A stretch of DNA of 28,792 nucleotides from Deltaproteobacteria bacterium (GCA_947483545.1 CANKNP010000017.1:1-28792), one strand, 5' to 3'; counted from the stretch's first letter, positions 15,715-23,785 are shown. Notes: generated by a model not told the origin, from the sequence alone. Numbers and translations are program-made.

Positions 15715-16929
15715 ATGATCCTCGCGCTGCTCACCGCCTGCACGTTCGACTACGGGCTCGACGCCGTGGCCGAACCCGAGCTCGTTCCGACCGTCACCAG
15801 CACGACCTCGACACCACGGCGCATCCGCCCCACACCGCCGGTGTTCTCCCCCGTGTCCAGCCAGGACGACGACGGCGGCGCGCTCCTCGTCGAGGAAGAC
15901 GCCGAACGAGGTATCCGCCGGGAGACCTTTGAGTTGGGCGGGGGGGCCAGCACCTCGGTCGCGGACTTCCTCTTCGTGGTGGACGACTCGGCGTCGATGC
16001 AGACCGTCGTGGACCGGGTGCGTGCCGCGTTTCGGGATCTCGGCACCGGCACGGTGTTCCCGACAGACGCCCGCATCGCCGTGATGAGCACCCTGCCCGC
16101 AGATCTGACGAACCTCTCGGTCGTGCACCCCGCCGCGCGTCATCGGGGCCGCAATCGTCTGGCTCCCGGGTTCGTGCGCCTTGTCGATAACACAGGCATC
16201 AGTCGGTTCCTGGGCGTGGCGCCAGAAGCGCAGAAGGCCAGGTTCGCCGAGGCAGGTTGCGCCTCGGGTTGGTTCACGCCCGCCGAAGCCAACGCCGCCG
16301 GGACGCCCTGCATCATCGCCCACACCCAACTCTCGCTGGATGCGGTGATGGTGGAGGCGGGCCTGACCTCCTTCGGCCAGCTCCTCGAACGTCACGGGGA
16401 CGAGCCCCTGTTTCGGCCCGGAGCGGCGGCGAACGTCATCTTTGTGTCCGATACGCAGGACCCGGGGTTGGGCGTGGACGATCCGTCCCTCGCCAGCCTC
16501 GTCGCGGCGCGTCCAGACTTTGTCGCCCTGTCGGAGCTTGTGGATCGGGCGAACACCGTGTCGTCGTTTCGGGTACACGCGATCGCCCCGGAGCTGCAAT
16601 GCGGCGAGGGTTGGGCGCACCTTGGCGATGTCTACCAGCAGGCGGCGCGCGCTTCGGGCGGTGAGACGCTCGATATGTGTACGGCGAGCGACTACCGGGG
16701 TTTCATCGAGGCCATCGCGCGGGAGGGCGCGGTGGTTCAACGCCCGGTGCTGGCGCTCGGGCGGCCGCTGGCGGATGCCATCGTCGAGATCGATGGCGAG
16801 CGGGTCGGTTGGGCGCCTAGCCCGGATGGGCGGGCACTGACCATCGACCGGGCCTTGGGGGACGATGTGGCGAAGGTGACGGTGACGTACAAGGTGCGGG
16901 AGGGGGGGCCTTTGAAGAAGCGGAGGTAG
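15715..16929 (+). CDS. VWA-domain lipoprotein
   Basis: I chose ATG 15715 over an earlier in-frame codon because it gives a short signal peptide with lipobox LLTAC (Cys9), and because a TATACT box lies at 15686-15691. The protein has 404 residues. After a Thr/Pro/Asp-rich linker, the segment VADFLFVVDDSASMQTVVDRV (two parts around the DDSAS core) is the first strand of a von Willebrand A domain with the D-x-S-x-S metal site. ANVIFVSDTQDPG supplies a later Asp. Four Cys are spread through the domain (for example EAGCASG, GTPCIIA, ELQCGEG, DMCTAS) and could form disulfides. The C-terminal ~70 residues look like a small beta domain ending in a basic KKRR tail. It is probably an envelope protein binding another surface protein through a divalent cation. 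Confidence 0.85.
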   Translation: MILALLTACTFDYGLDAVAEPELVPTVTSTTSTPRRIRPTPPVFSPVSSQDDDGGALLVEEDAERGIRRETFELGGGASTSVADFLFVVDDSASMQTVVDRVRAAFRDLGTGTVFPTDARIAVMSTLPADLTNLSVVHPAARHRGRNRLAPGFVRLVDNTGISRFLGVAPEAQKARFAEAGCASGWFTPAEANAAGTPCIIAHTQLSLDAVMVEAGLTSFGQLLERHGDEPLFRPGAAANVIFVSDTQDPGLGVDDPSLASLVAARPDFVALSELVDRANTVSSFRVHAIAPELQCGEGWAHLGDVYQQAARASGGETLDMCTASDYRGFIEAIAREGAVVQRPVLALGRPLADAIVEIDGERVGWAPSPDGRALTIDRALGDDVAKVTVTYKVREGGPLKKRR

Positions 16930-16944
16930 GGACGGTCAAGACAA

Positions 16945-17135
16945 GGGGTCAAATGTCATCTCCCTTCCGATTTGGCCCGCTTGTAACCCGGGCGGGCGAG
17001 CGCGTTGGAACAAAGCCAGCGTTCGTCCGTTCAGCCGCAGGCGTCGAGCCCCGGCGGGTGCGCCCCCCGAGCCGGTGGAACGCCAGTTGGTGACATTTGA
17101 CCGCACATCACTCTCTAAACGTGACATTTGACCCC
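16945..17135. mobile_element. MITE-like element with 14-bp terminal inverted repeats
   Basis: GGGGTCAAATGTCA (16945-16958) is exactly matched in reverse complement by TGACATTTGACCCC (17122-17135), bounding a 191-base segment. A second inner copy, GTGACATTTGACC, lies at 17090-17102, as a direct repeat of 17121-17133. An internal GCCCGC/GCGGGC stem is also present. No transposase fits inside; a 63-codon minus frame ends through the repeat but shows no recognised domain. No target duplication is evident at the edges. It fits a small non-autonomous element or the remnant of an insertion sequence. The rest of the 16930-17235 gap holds nothing else recognisable. Confidence 0.5.
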
Positions 17136-17235
17136 GCTTGAGTCCGGCTGGAGCGCGCCGTGGGGGCCGACCCGCTGGAACACCCCGAGCTGGCCGTTGC
17201 GACGGCCGATCAGGGCGTGGGCGATGTTCTCCATC

Positions 17236-18300
17236 CTACCCCCCCCGCACCACCCGAAACCCGTGGCGCGAGGAGACCTCTCCCTCTTGGACCCCGTTCC
17301 GGTCCGACACACGCCCGCTCGCCGGGGCGGTGTACCAACCCCCGCCGCGCATCACCCGAAAGCTGCCGCTGATCGCCCCGGTCGGATCGGTGACGTGCGC
17401 CTCGCCGTAGTCCTCCGTGTACCAGTCCTCGGCCCACTCCCAGACGTTTCCGGTCATGTCGTACAACCCGCAAGCGTTTGGCGTGAGTCGGCCGACGGGA
17501 TGCGGCGTGCTGCCGCTGTTGTCCTGGTACCAGGCGACTTCGTTCACGTCGTCGCTACCGGCGTACAAGAGATCTTCGCCGCATCGGGCGGCGGACTCCC
17601 ACTCGGCCTCGGTGGGGAGCCGAAAACCCTCGCAGCCATAGGGATCCCCGGTCGGCTCGCACTGCACGGCGCTCCCTCCCCCGGCGCAGGTATAGCAGGC
17701 GTCGAAGCCCTCAGCGGCCGAGAGGGCGTTGGCGAACGCCGCCGCCTCATCCCATGTGACCTGCTCGACGGGGCAATCCGAGCCGCAATCGACGAAGGCG
17801 GCGGGAGAGTAGGACATGCGGTCCTCAAACTGGGCTTGGGTGACCTCCGTCTGCGAAACCCAGAACGCACCTGTCAGCGTGACGGGGTGTTCGGTCTCAT
17901 CGTCGCCACAGTCGGTCTGCCCGTCGGTGCAGCCCATGAGGAACGTGGACCCGCACACTTCGTTGAACGACATCGTGCCGACCACCGTCCGGCCGTCACC
18001 CGTGCAGTCCTCGGCGATGAGCACGGTGGCCTCCGAGCTCGCGCTCGTCACGATTCCGTCGCCCGCGGTCATCTGACACTGCCAGGTGTCGCCGACCTCG
18101 GTCCCGCCCGGGTCCACGTCGGTATTGTCGAAGCCCGCCGCGGTGCCGTTTTGACTCCAGCGGTAGTCGTAGGTGATGGCGTCGCCGTCGGGATCCTCGG
18201 AGGGGGTGACCAACGTACACTGGAGAGTGTCGCCGTCGTGCGCAGGGTCCGGCGTGATGGCGATCCCGGGGGAAGTAGGTGATCGCGTCGCCATCGGCAT
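17236..18300 (-). CDS. SUMF/FGE-fold lipoprotein, C-terminal main part of frameshifted gene
   Basis: This frame carries an Ig-like repeat (PGIAITPDPAHDGD, then GDAITYDYRWSQNG) and a complete formylglycine-generating-enzyme-type domain. Landmarks in order are STFLMGCTDG, HPVTLTGAFWVSQTEVTQAQ, PVEQVTWDEAAAFANALS, GFRLPTEAEWESAARCG, LYDMTGNVWEWAEDWY and SFRVMRGGGWYT, ending GFRVVRGG. The catalytic Cys pair of true FGE, which sits after the RGGxW block, is absent (the stretch reads TAPASGRVSDRNGVQ). It is therefore a binding or structural member rather than a sulfatase activator. Extra Cys pairs (CGSDCP, CYTCAG) suggest an oxidising, extracytoplasmic location. The apparent start at 18300 is an artefact: the real N-terminus is in the neighbouring frame starting at 18538. 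Confidence 0.85.
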   Translation of the reverse strand: MPMATRSPTSPGIAITPDPAHDGDTLQCTLVTPSEDPDGDAITYDYRWSQNGTAAGFDNTDVDPGGTEVGDTWQCQMTAGDGIVTSASSEATVLIAEDCTGDGRTVVGTMSFNEVCGSTFLMGCTDGQTDCGDDETEHPVTLTGAFWVSQTEVTQAQFEDRMSYSPAAFVDCGSDCPVEQVTWDEAAAFANALSAAEGFDACYTCAGGGSAVQCEPTGDPYGCEGFRLPTEAEWESAARCGEDLLYAGSDDVNEVAWYQDNSGSTPHPVGRLTPNACGLYDMTGNVWEWAEDWYTEDYGEAHVTDPTGAISGSFRVMRGGGWYTAPASGRVSDRNGVQEGEVSSRHGFRVVRGG

Positions 18301-18538
18301 CCTCGGAGGGAGTCACGACCGTACACTGGAGCGTGTCGCTGTCATGCGCGGGGTCGGGCGTGATCGCGATCCCCGGCGTCGTCGGCGCCGAGTTGTCGAC
18401 GTCGGTGTCCGCATCGGTGTCGGTGTCCGCATCTGTATCCGTGTCGGCGTCCGCGCCCGGCCCGCTGTCGTCGGGGAGCGGCGGAACGCAGGCCAGCAGG
18501 AGCAAGGAGGGGAGGGAGAACAGGGTTCGCATGAACAC
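17996..18538 (-). CDS. Signal peptide and first repeat of the SUMF-fold lipoprotein (N-terminal fragment)
   Basis: The believable coding part runs from ATG 18538 to about 18270. It encodes a signal peptide with lipobox LLLAC (Cys17), a linker of alternating Asp and Thr/Ala, and a first repeat PTTPGIAITPDPAHDSD...GDAITYF. Removing one base from the five-base run at 18268-18272 (G on plus, C on minus) turns TYFPRDRHHAG into TYFPGIAITPD and continues directly into the frame of 17236-18300. The joined protein would be 433 residues. Downstream of the run this frame reads Arg/His-rich noise. It is probably a sequencing indel, or a recent slippage mutation. Confidence 0.75.
   Translation of the reverse strand: MFMRTLFSLPSLLLLACVPPLPDDSGPGADADTDTDADTDTDADTDVDNSAPTTPGIAITPDPAHDSDTLQCTVVTPSEDADGDAITYFPRDRHHAGPCARRRHSPVYVGHPLRGSRRRRHHLRLPLESKRHRGGLRQYRRGPGRDRGRRHLAVSDDRGRRNRDERELGGHRAHRRGLHG
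18173..18373 (-). repeat. Two ~95-bp direct repeats inside the SUMF lipoprotein gene
   Basis: 18173-18267 and 18279-18373 are near-identical copies set 106 bases apart, each encoding a PGIAITPDPAHD...DGDAITY unit. An offset of 105 would be exactly 35 codons; the extra base creates the frameshift. The first copy in the protein lacks the DYRWSQNG half of the Ig-like unit, so a past deletion between copies is likely. Confidence 0.8.
18397..18456 (-). repeat. Short tandem repeat coding an Asp/Thr linker
   Basis: About ten imperfect 6-base units (minus strand GACACC/GACGCG type) encode the (DA/DT)n linker directly after the lipidated N-terminus of the SUMF-fold protein. Such linkers are common in myxobacterial lipoproteins, and the DNA is prone to length variation. 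Confidence 0.75.
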
Positions 18539-18621
18539 TTCTTAGTGCGTCCGCCGGGCAGATGCCTCGACAACGGGATCGAAAACCCGTAGCATCCGCG
18601 CGTTCTCCCAGAAGGTCCACG

Positions 18622-19737
18622 TTGAGCGAGGCTCCCCCCGTCGTCGAATTCACCGGCGTCCACAAGACGTTCGGCGCCTACCGCGCCGTCATCGACATCA
18701 ACTTCCAGATCCGCAAAGGCGAGTTCTTCTCGATCCTTGGCCCCTCCGGCTGCGGCAAGACCACGACCTTGCGGCTGCTCGCCGGGTTCGAGGAGCCGGA
18801 CGACAACGGCGGGACCGTCAAGATCGCCGGAAAGGTCGTGAACAAACAGCGCCCGTACGAGCGGAACCTCGCGATGGTCTTCCAGAATTACGCGCTGTTC
18901 CCACACCTGACCGTCGAGCGAAACATCGCGTTCGGCTTGGAGATGCGCAAGACCCCGAAGAGCGAGATCCCAGGGCGGGTGCAGAAGGCGATGGAGATGG
19001 TGCGCCTGGATCCTGGCCAGTTCGCGCGCCGCCTGCCCGGCCAGCTCTCAGGCGGTCAACGCCAGCGGGTCGCTCTCGCCCGTGCGCTCGTGCTGGAGCC
19101 GCAGATCCTGCTGCTCGACGAGCCGCTGGGCGCCATCGACCTCAAGCTTCGGAAGGAGATGCAGTTGGAGCTGAAGCAGCTCAACAAGCAGCTTGGAACC
19201 ACCTTTGTGTACGTGACCCACGACCAGGAGGAGGCGCTGACGATGTCGGATCGCATCGCGGTCATGGACAACTCCCGGGTGGCGCAGCTTGGGACCCCTG
19301 CCGAGATCTACGAGTGTCCGCGCACGCGCTTCGTCGCGAAGTTCATCGGGGAGTCGAACTTTTTTGAGGGCATCGCGAACAGCGAGAGCGCGGACGGCTG
19401 GACCGTCGGGAGCCCGTCGGGAGACTTTCTGGTGCCCAAGCACCCGGTGATCAGCGGCGGTGGCAAAGTGGCGGTGGCGGTGCGCCCGGAGTGGCTCGAT
19501 GTGTGCCGGCCAGCCGACATCCCGGCAGGGGAGAACGCACAGCATGGCACCGTGAGCGATGTCATCTACCTGGGCGAGACGCTGCATGTACTCGTCGCGA
19601 TGAAAGGTGAGGATCGGCGAGTGACCGTGGCCGTTCGCAACGAAGGCCAGCTCACGCGCCCGCTGCAATGGAACAAAGGGGATCCCGCGGCGGTCTGTTG
19701 GCACCCGAAGGACTGCCAGGTCTTGGAGGACGCATGA
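18622..19737 (+). CDS. potA: Spermidine/putrescine ABC transporter, ATP-binding protein
   Basis: PotA powers polyamine import. I chose TTG 18622, which has AGAAGG about seven bases upstream and gives the usual N-terminus SEAPPVVEFTGVHKTFG; ATG 18562 in the same frame only adds an Arg-rich tail. The protein has 371 residues. Present are Walker A GPSGCGKTTT (40-49), Q-loop VFQNYALFPHLTV, signature LSGGQRQRVALARAL, Walker B ILLLDEPLGAID and the H-loop VTHDQEEALTMSDR. A C-terminal TOBE region has VAVRPEWLDV. It is the first gene of a four-gene operon; its stop overlaps the potB start by 3 bases (ATGA). The 83-base gap to the divergent SUMF gene must contain both promoters. Confidence 0.95.
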   Translation: MSEAPPVVEFTGVHKTFGAYRAVIDINFQIRKGEFFSILGPSGCGKTTTLRLLAGFEEPDDNGGTVKIAGKVVNKQRPYERNLAMVFQNYALFPHLTVERNIAFGLEMRKTPKSEIPGRVQKAMEMVRLDPGQFARRLPGQLSGGQRQRVALARALVLEPQILLLDEPLGAIDLKLRKEMQLELKQLNKQLGTTFVYVTHDQEEALTMSDRIAVMDNSRVAQLGTPAEIYECPRTRFVAKFIGESNFFEGIANSESADGWTVGSPSGDFLVPKHPVISGGGKVAVAVRPEWLDVCRPADIPAGENAQHGTVSDVIYLGETLHVLVAMKGEDRRVTVAVRNEGQLTRPLQWNKGDPAAVCWHPKDCQVLEDA

Positions 19738-20621
19738 ACCAGCTTCGGAGTGCGCTCTTAGGCTGGTTCCACAAACACCGGCAGATGCAGGCCTGGGGCC
19801 TCCTCGGCCCGGGCTTCCTCTGGCTGGTCATCTTCTTCCTCGCGCCCATCGCGATGATGTTCGGGTACAGCTTCATGCCCCGCGGGGTGTACGGCGGGGT
19901 GGAGCGCGGCTTCACGCTGGAGCACTACGCCCATGTGATGGAGCCGTTGTACTTGAAGATCGTGATTCGCACGCTTGTGGACTCGGCGGCCTGTACGGTG
20001 CTTTGTCTGTTGATGGGCTATCCGGTGGCGTATGCCATCACCCGGGCCGGGAAATGGCGGAACTTCCTGTTGTTCCTGGTCATCTTGCCGTTCTGGACGA
20101 GCTTTCTGGTCCGCACCTTCGCGATGATTTTCCTGCTGCGCGACACCGGCTTGGTGAACGCGCTCCTGCTCAAGTTGGGGCTGATCCAGGAGCCGATCAT
20201 CATGCTCTACACGCCGTTCGCGGTCATGTTGGGGCTGGTCTACGGCTTCTTGCCGTTCATGATCCTGCCCATCTACTCGTCGTTGGAGAAGCTGGACCTG
20301 TCGCTTTTGGAGGCCGCCGAGGTGCTGGGCGCCCGGCCAGCGGCGCGGTTCATGCGCGTGACGCTGCCGTTGTCGATGCCTGGAGTCGTGGCCGGCAGCC
20401 TGCTGGTCTTCATCCCTGCATTAGGCTCGTTCCTGACGTCGGACCTGCTTGGCGGCGCCAAGTTGAGCCTGGTCGGCAACGTTGTACAGAGCCAGTTCAC
20501 CAGCGCGCGCAACTGGCCATTCGGTTCAGCCATCTCGTTTGTGGTGATGGCGCTGGTCCTCGTCTCGGTGATGATCTATTTGCGGGTGCGTGACGGCGCC
20601 GAATCGAAAGAGGTGCGGTAA
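19734..20621 (+). CDS. potB: Spermidine/putrescine ABC transporter, permease PotB
   Basis: This is an inner-membrane permease half. ATG 19734 overlaps the potA stop and has GGAGG just upstream; 295 residues. There are about six membrane segments, beginning GLLGPGFLWLVIFFLAPIAM. The cytoplasmic EAA loop that contacts PotA reads LEAAEVLGARPAARFMRVTL followed by PLSMPG. The match to PotB-type permeases extends over the whole length (for example ITRAGKWRNFLLFLVILPFW, then TSFLVRT). Its stop codon TAA shares one base with the potC start (TAATG), so the two permeases are coupled. Confidence 0.95.
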   Translation: MNQLRSALLGWFHKHRQMQAWGLLGPGFLWLVIFFLAPIAMMFGYSFMPRGVYGGVERGFTLEHYAHVMEPLYLKIVIRTLVDSAACTVLCLLMGYPVAYAITRAGKWRNFLLFLVILPFWTSFLVRTFAMIFLLRDTGLVNALLLKLGLIQEPIIMLYTPFAVMLGLVYGFLPFMILPIYSSLEKLDLSLLEAAEVLGARPAARFMRVTLPLSMPGVVAGSLLVFIPALGSFLTSDLLGGAKLSLVGNVVQSQFTSARNWPFGSAISFVVMALVLVSVMIYLRVRDGAESKEVR

Positions 20622-21418
20622 TGCACAGCCTGAAGCTCCCTCGTTTGCTCGTCGCGTTCGTCGCGGCGGTCTATGCGTTCTTGCACATCCCGTTGCTTGT
20701 GTTGGTGGTGTTCTCGTTCAACGACTCCAAGTTTTCGGTCGAGTGGGAGGGGTTCACCATCCACTGGTATGAGCGTCTCTTGGAGCGCCAGGACATCATC
20801 GAGGGCCTGAAGAACAGCATGATCGTGGGCGGGACCTCCACGTTGATCTCGACGGTCCTGGGCACGCTCATGGCCCTGGCCATCGCGCGGCACGAGTTTC
20901 GCGGGCGCAGGTTGATGGAGGCGTTCTTGTACGTGCCCATCGTCACGCCCGAGATCGTCGTCGGGATCTCGCTGCTCATCCTGTTTGTATTCATCAAGTT
21001 CCCGCTCGGGTTGATGTCGATCATCATCGCGCACGTGGCGTTCAACATCTCCTTCGTCGTCGTCGTCGTGCTCGCCCGATTGCAAGGCATGGACCGCAAC
21101 CTCGAAGAGGCGGCGATGATCCTGGGCGCGGACGAATTCACCACGTTCCGCTTGATCACCGTCCCGCTCCTGGCCCCGGGCATCCTCTCCGGCGCGATGC
21201 TGGCGTTCACGATGTCGTTCGACGACTACGTGATCACCTCGTTCGTCACCGGCTCGGGGGCATCCACGCTGCCGATTGTCGTGTACACGATGGTCCGAAA
21301 GAACATCGAGCCGAGCATCAACGCGATCAGCACGATCATCCTCATCATCACGACCCTGCTCATCTGGTTCGCCGATTGGCTGTCGAAAGACAAGCCCCTC
21401 GTCGCCTCAAAAGACTGA
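20621..21418 (+). CDS. potC: Spermidine/putrescine ABC transporter, permease PotC
   Basis: This is the second permease half, 265 residues from ATG 20621. It has an N-terminal membrane segment (AFVAAVYAFLHIPLLVLVVF) followed by SFNDSKFSVEW, the usual PotC/PotI opening (FSFN.S). The EAA loop is EEAAMILGADEFTTFRLITV, then PLLAPG, and FTMSFDDYVITSFVTG is the conserved late loop. The C-terminus ends in a helix and a short basic tail. It would pair with PotB as a heterodimeric channel. The gap to potD is 25 bases, with GGAG before the potD start. Confidence 0.95.
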   Translation: MHSLKLPRLLVAFVAAVYAFLHIPLLVLVVFSFNDSKFSVEWEGFTIHWYERLLERQDIIEGLKNSMIVGGTSTLISTVLGTLMALAIARHEFRGRRLMEAFLYVPIVTPEIVVGISLLILFVFIKFPLGLMSIIIAHVAFNISFVVVVVLARLQGMDRNLEEAAMILGADEFTTFRLITVPLLAPGILSGAMLAFTMSFDDYVITSFVTGSGASTLPIVVYTMVRKNIEPSINAISTIILIITTLLIWFADWLSKDKPLVASKD

Positions 21419-21443
21419 CCCCTCACCCTGCCTCGGAGTATCT

Positions 21444-22619
21444 GTGTCCAAGAAAGAACAAGCCGATTCCCTCCTCCAGAATTTCTTCAACGGCACCGTG
21501 AACCGCCGCGAGTTCATCACCCGCGCGTTGGCGTTGGGCGCCTCGGCCACGGCCATCGGCGCGGTGTTGGAGGCCTGCAGCGGCGGAGAGCCCGAGGCGC
21601 CGAAGACCCCCGAGGTGAAGGCTCCGGACGCGCCGCCCGTGCCCGCGCCCGAACCCGATCTGGGGCCGATGGAGACCGAGCTCAACATCTACAACTGGTC
21701 CGACTACATCGCGGAAGACACGATCGCGAACTTCGAGAAGGAGACCGGCATCAAGGTCCGCTACGACCTGTACGAGTCCAACGAGGAGATGATGGCAAAG
21801 CTCCAGGTCGGAGCGAGCGACTACGACATCGTCGTGCCGACCGGGTACATCGTCACGGTGCTGGGCGCCCAGGACTTGATCTCGCCGCTGGTCAAGAAGT
21901 ACCTGACGAATTTCAAGAACGTCGCGCCGCTGTTCGCCAACCCGGACTTCGACCCGGAGAACAAGTACAGCGTGCCGTACCAGTGGGGAACGAGCGGCAT
22001 CGCGTACCGCGCCGACAAGGTCAATCCCCCGCCGGACAGCTGGGGCGTGTTCTTGGACACGAAGCTCAAGGGCAAGATGACGCAGATGGACGACGTGCGG
22101 GAGGTGCTCGGCGCGTGGCTGAAGTTCCGCGGCAAGTCCTACAACTCGGTGGACAAGGCGGAGTTGGACGTGGCGAAGGCGGACGCGATCGCGTCGAAGG
22201 CCAACTTGAAGGCGTATATCTCGGCGCCGGTCAAGGGTCAGCTGGTCTCGGGCGATGTCTGGGTTGCACAGCTCTGGAACGGCGACACGGCGCAGGCCCG
22301 CACCGAGCAAGACCAGATCGCCTACGTGCTGCCGAAGGAAGGCGCGGGCATCTGGACCGACTCGCTGGTCATCCCCAAGACCGCACCCCACAAGCGCGCG
22401 GCTCACGCGTTCATCGACTTCATCCTACGCGGGGATGTCGGGGCGTCCATCTCGAACTTCACCGGCTACGGCACGCCCAACAACGAGTCGATGGCCAAAT
22501 TGACCGTGCCTGTGCCGTTCCCCACGGACGACGAGATGAAGCGGCTGGAATTCGCGAAAGATCTGGCCGCCGCGACCCAGCTCTGGGATGAGATCTGGAC
22601 GGAAGTGAAGAGCTCGTAG
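21444..22619 (+). CDS. potD: Spermidine/putrescine-binding protein, Tat-type lipoprotein
   Basis: PotD captures polyamines outside the inner membrane and delivers them to PotBC. I chose GTG 21444, five bases after GGAG; 391 residues. The N-terminus contains a twin-arginine motif (NRREFI, Arg21-22), a hydrophobic segment and lipobox LEAC (Cys45), so export by Tat followed by lipidation is likely. A Pro/Glu/Ala linker leads to ELNIYNWSDYIAEDTIANFE, the canonical PotD/PotF opening strand, and later SVPYQWGTSGIAYR and GDVWVAQLWNGD, typical ligand-cleft segments. It ends 13 bases from a convergent gene with no visible terminator between. Confidence 0.94.
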   Translation: MSKKEQADSLLQNFFNGTVNRREFITRALALGASATAIGAVLEACSGGEPEAPKTPEVKAPDAPPVPAPEPDLGPMETELNIYNWSDYIAEDTIANFEKETGIKVRYDLYESNEEMMAKLQVGASDYDIVVPTGYIVTVLGAQDLISPLVKKYLTNFKNVAPLFANPDFDPENKYSVPYQWGTSGIAYRADKVNPPPDSWGVFLDTKLKGKMTQMDDVREVLGAWLKFRGKSYNSVDKAELDVAKADAIASKANLKAYISAPVKGQLVSGDVWVAQLWNGDTAQARTEQDQIAYVLPKEGAGIWTDSLVIPKTAPHKRAAHAFIDFILRGDVGASISNFTGYGTPNNESMAKLTVPVPFPTDDEMKRLEFAKDLAAATQLWDEIWTEVKSS

Positions 22620-22632
22620 GGCGCTTCCGGGC

Positions 22633-23265
22633 CTACTTCGCGGGCTCGGCGCTCGGCGGCGTCGGCGGCTCCCAGGGGATCATGATCCCCATGGTGATGT
22701 AGACCTCCTCGGGCTCAACGACGGCGGGCCTGGGCGCCACCAGCTCGATGGCTTGAGCCTGGACCTCGATCACCTTGCTGTTGAGCACCTCGAGGAAGAT
22801 TTCCAGGTCGGAGGGTGGCTCCTCCTCTGCGGGCTCCTGCTCCTCGCCGGTGCCGAGGCCGGTGCCGACGGGGCGACGATGCTTGCCTCCACGGGAGGCG
22901 CTCCCGGCGGGGTTCTCGGCCTCCTCGGCGGTGTCGGCCGTGTCGCTGGCGGTGTCGAACGTCGTGGCAGTGTCGCCGGTGTCGGAGCCGGGGGCCGCGC
23001 AACCGACCGCGAGCACCGCAGCCGTGGCGATGGCCAAGCGGGAACGGTGCAAGGCCCGGCCCTGACTGTCCCGAGCGATGCGCACGCACACGGACGAGGT
23101 CTGCTCCTGCAAGTAGGCCGCCGCCTGCGCGGGGCCCATCGCGGAGAGGTCGGTGACCGTCTGCTGGCAACTGTCACAGTGGCGGGTGGCGGCCCCGACC
23201 TCGGTGAGCTTTTCCCAGGCGAGCGGGCAGGTGTAGGCGAAGCGGAGGGAGTCGACAAGGGACAT
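22633..23265 (-). CDS. Membrane protein with N-terminal Cys-rich (CxxC) domain, unknown function
   Basis: The protein has 210 residues from ATG 23265, with AGAGG upstream. Residues 1-60 are a small Cys-rich domain: C13, then RHCDSCQQTVTDLSAM (C30, C33) and C60. This resembles a widespread RFCxxCxxxVxDLS-type zinc-ribbon-like motif seen in Bacteroidota and Myxococcota proteins. A hydrophobic stretch (LAIATAAVLAVGC, ~77-89) ends like a lipobox, although it lies far from the N-terminus and is more likely a transmembrane helix. The rest is an Asp/Thr- and Glu/Pro-rich, low-complexity tail (DTGDTATTFDTASDTADTAE) with a short hydrophobic end. The likely topology is Cys domain inside and tail outside. 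Function is not known. Confidence 0.72.
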   Translation of the reverse strand: MSLVDSLRFAYTCPLAWEKLTEVGAATRHCDSCQQTVTDLSAMGPAQAAAYLQEQTSSVCVRIARDSQGRALHRSRLAIATAAVLAVGCAAPGSDTGDTATTFDTASDTADTAEEAENPAGSASRGGKHRRPVGTGLGTGEEQEPAEEEPPSDLEIFLEVLNSKVIEVQAQAIELVAPRPAVVEPEEVYITMGIMIPWEPPTPPSAEPAK

Positions 23266-23311
23266 GGGGGGCCTCTGGAGCGGTCGGACAACGACCCATC
23301 CAGACGGTTCC

Positions 23312-23785
23312 TTACAAGTCCTCGGGTGCCCCCTCGGCCTGCGGCATGAACCCTCGGGGCGCCGGCCTGTTCTCCCGTGGCAACCGCGGCCCGAGCCCGG
23401 CTGCGTGCTCCTCGGTCGTGTAGATGCGGCCCTCGACGGTGGCCCAAGGGAACACCTTCTGCGCGCCCCGCGCGAAGTCCCGGGCCTGGGTCTCCACCTT
23501 GTGCAACCGCCTGAGCTTGGCCCGCTTGGCCGTCACCTTGATCTCGACGACGAGCAAGCCGCGGTCGCCATCGTAGAAGAGGAGGTCCCCGGCCTGGCCG
23601 CTCCGGGCCGACCACTCGAGCCCGATGAGCAGCGGGTATCCGGCGATGAGCGTGGCGCTGTGGAGGACGAGATCACGCCGCAGGATGCCCTCGCCGGTCA
23701 GGTCCCAGTCACAGGCGCAAAGATAGGCGCGGAGCACCTGATCACGGCGCTGGGCCTCATCGATGGGGAGAGGCTCCAGGCCCAT
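23312..23785 (-). CDS. Small PD-(D/E)XK nuclease-like protein
   Basis: The protein has 157 residues from ATG 23785, which directly follows the TAG stop of yebC with no gap. The core GQAGDLLFYDGDRGLLVVEIKV gives an Asp67 ... Glu81-x-Lys83 arrangement on two adjacent strands, the catalytic pattern of the PD-(D/E)XK nuclease fold. E57 on the preceding helix/strand may complete the site. Helices with Arg/Lys (TAKRAKLRRLHKVETQARDF) follow, as in nucleic-acid-binding members. No extra domain is present, so it is shorter than RecB-like or restriction enzymes. The target (DNA or RNA, repair or defence) is unknown. It is probably co-transcribed and translationally coupled with yebC. Confidence 0.65.
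   Translation of the reverse strand: MGLEPLPIDEAQRRDQVLRAYLCACDWDLTGEGILRRDLVLHSATLIAGYPLLIGLEWSARSGQAGDLLFYDGDRGLLVVEIKVTAKRAKLRRLHKVETQARDFARGAQKVFPWATVEGRIYTTEEHAAGLGPRLPRENRPAPRGFMPQAEGAPEDL

Noticed and set aside
17128..18282. 384-codon plus-strand frame over the SUMF gene
   Set aside because: The opposite strand encodes a full SUMF domain with all landmarks; this frame has none.
1..18538. Sulfatase plus SUMF protein as an enzyme-activator pair
   Set aside because: The sulfatase-like protein has Thr at the formylglycine position, the SUMF protein lacks the catalytic Cys pair, and they are 16 kb apart.
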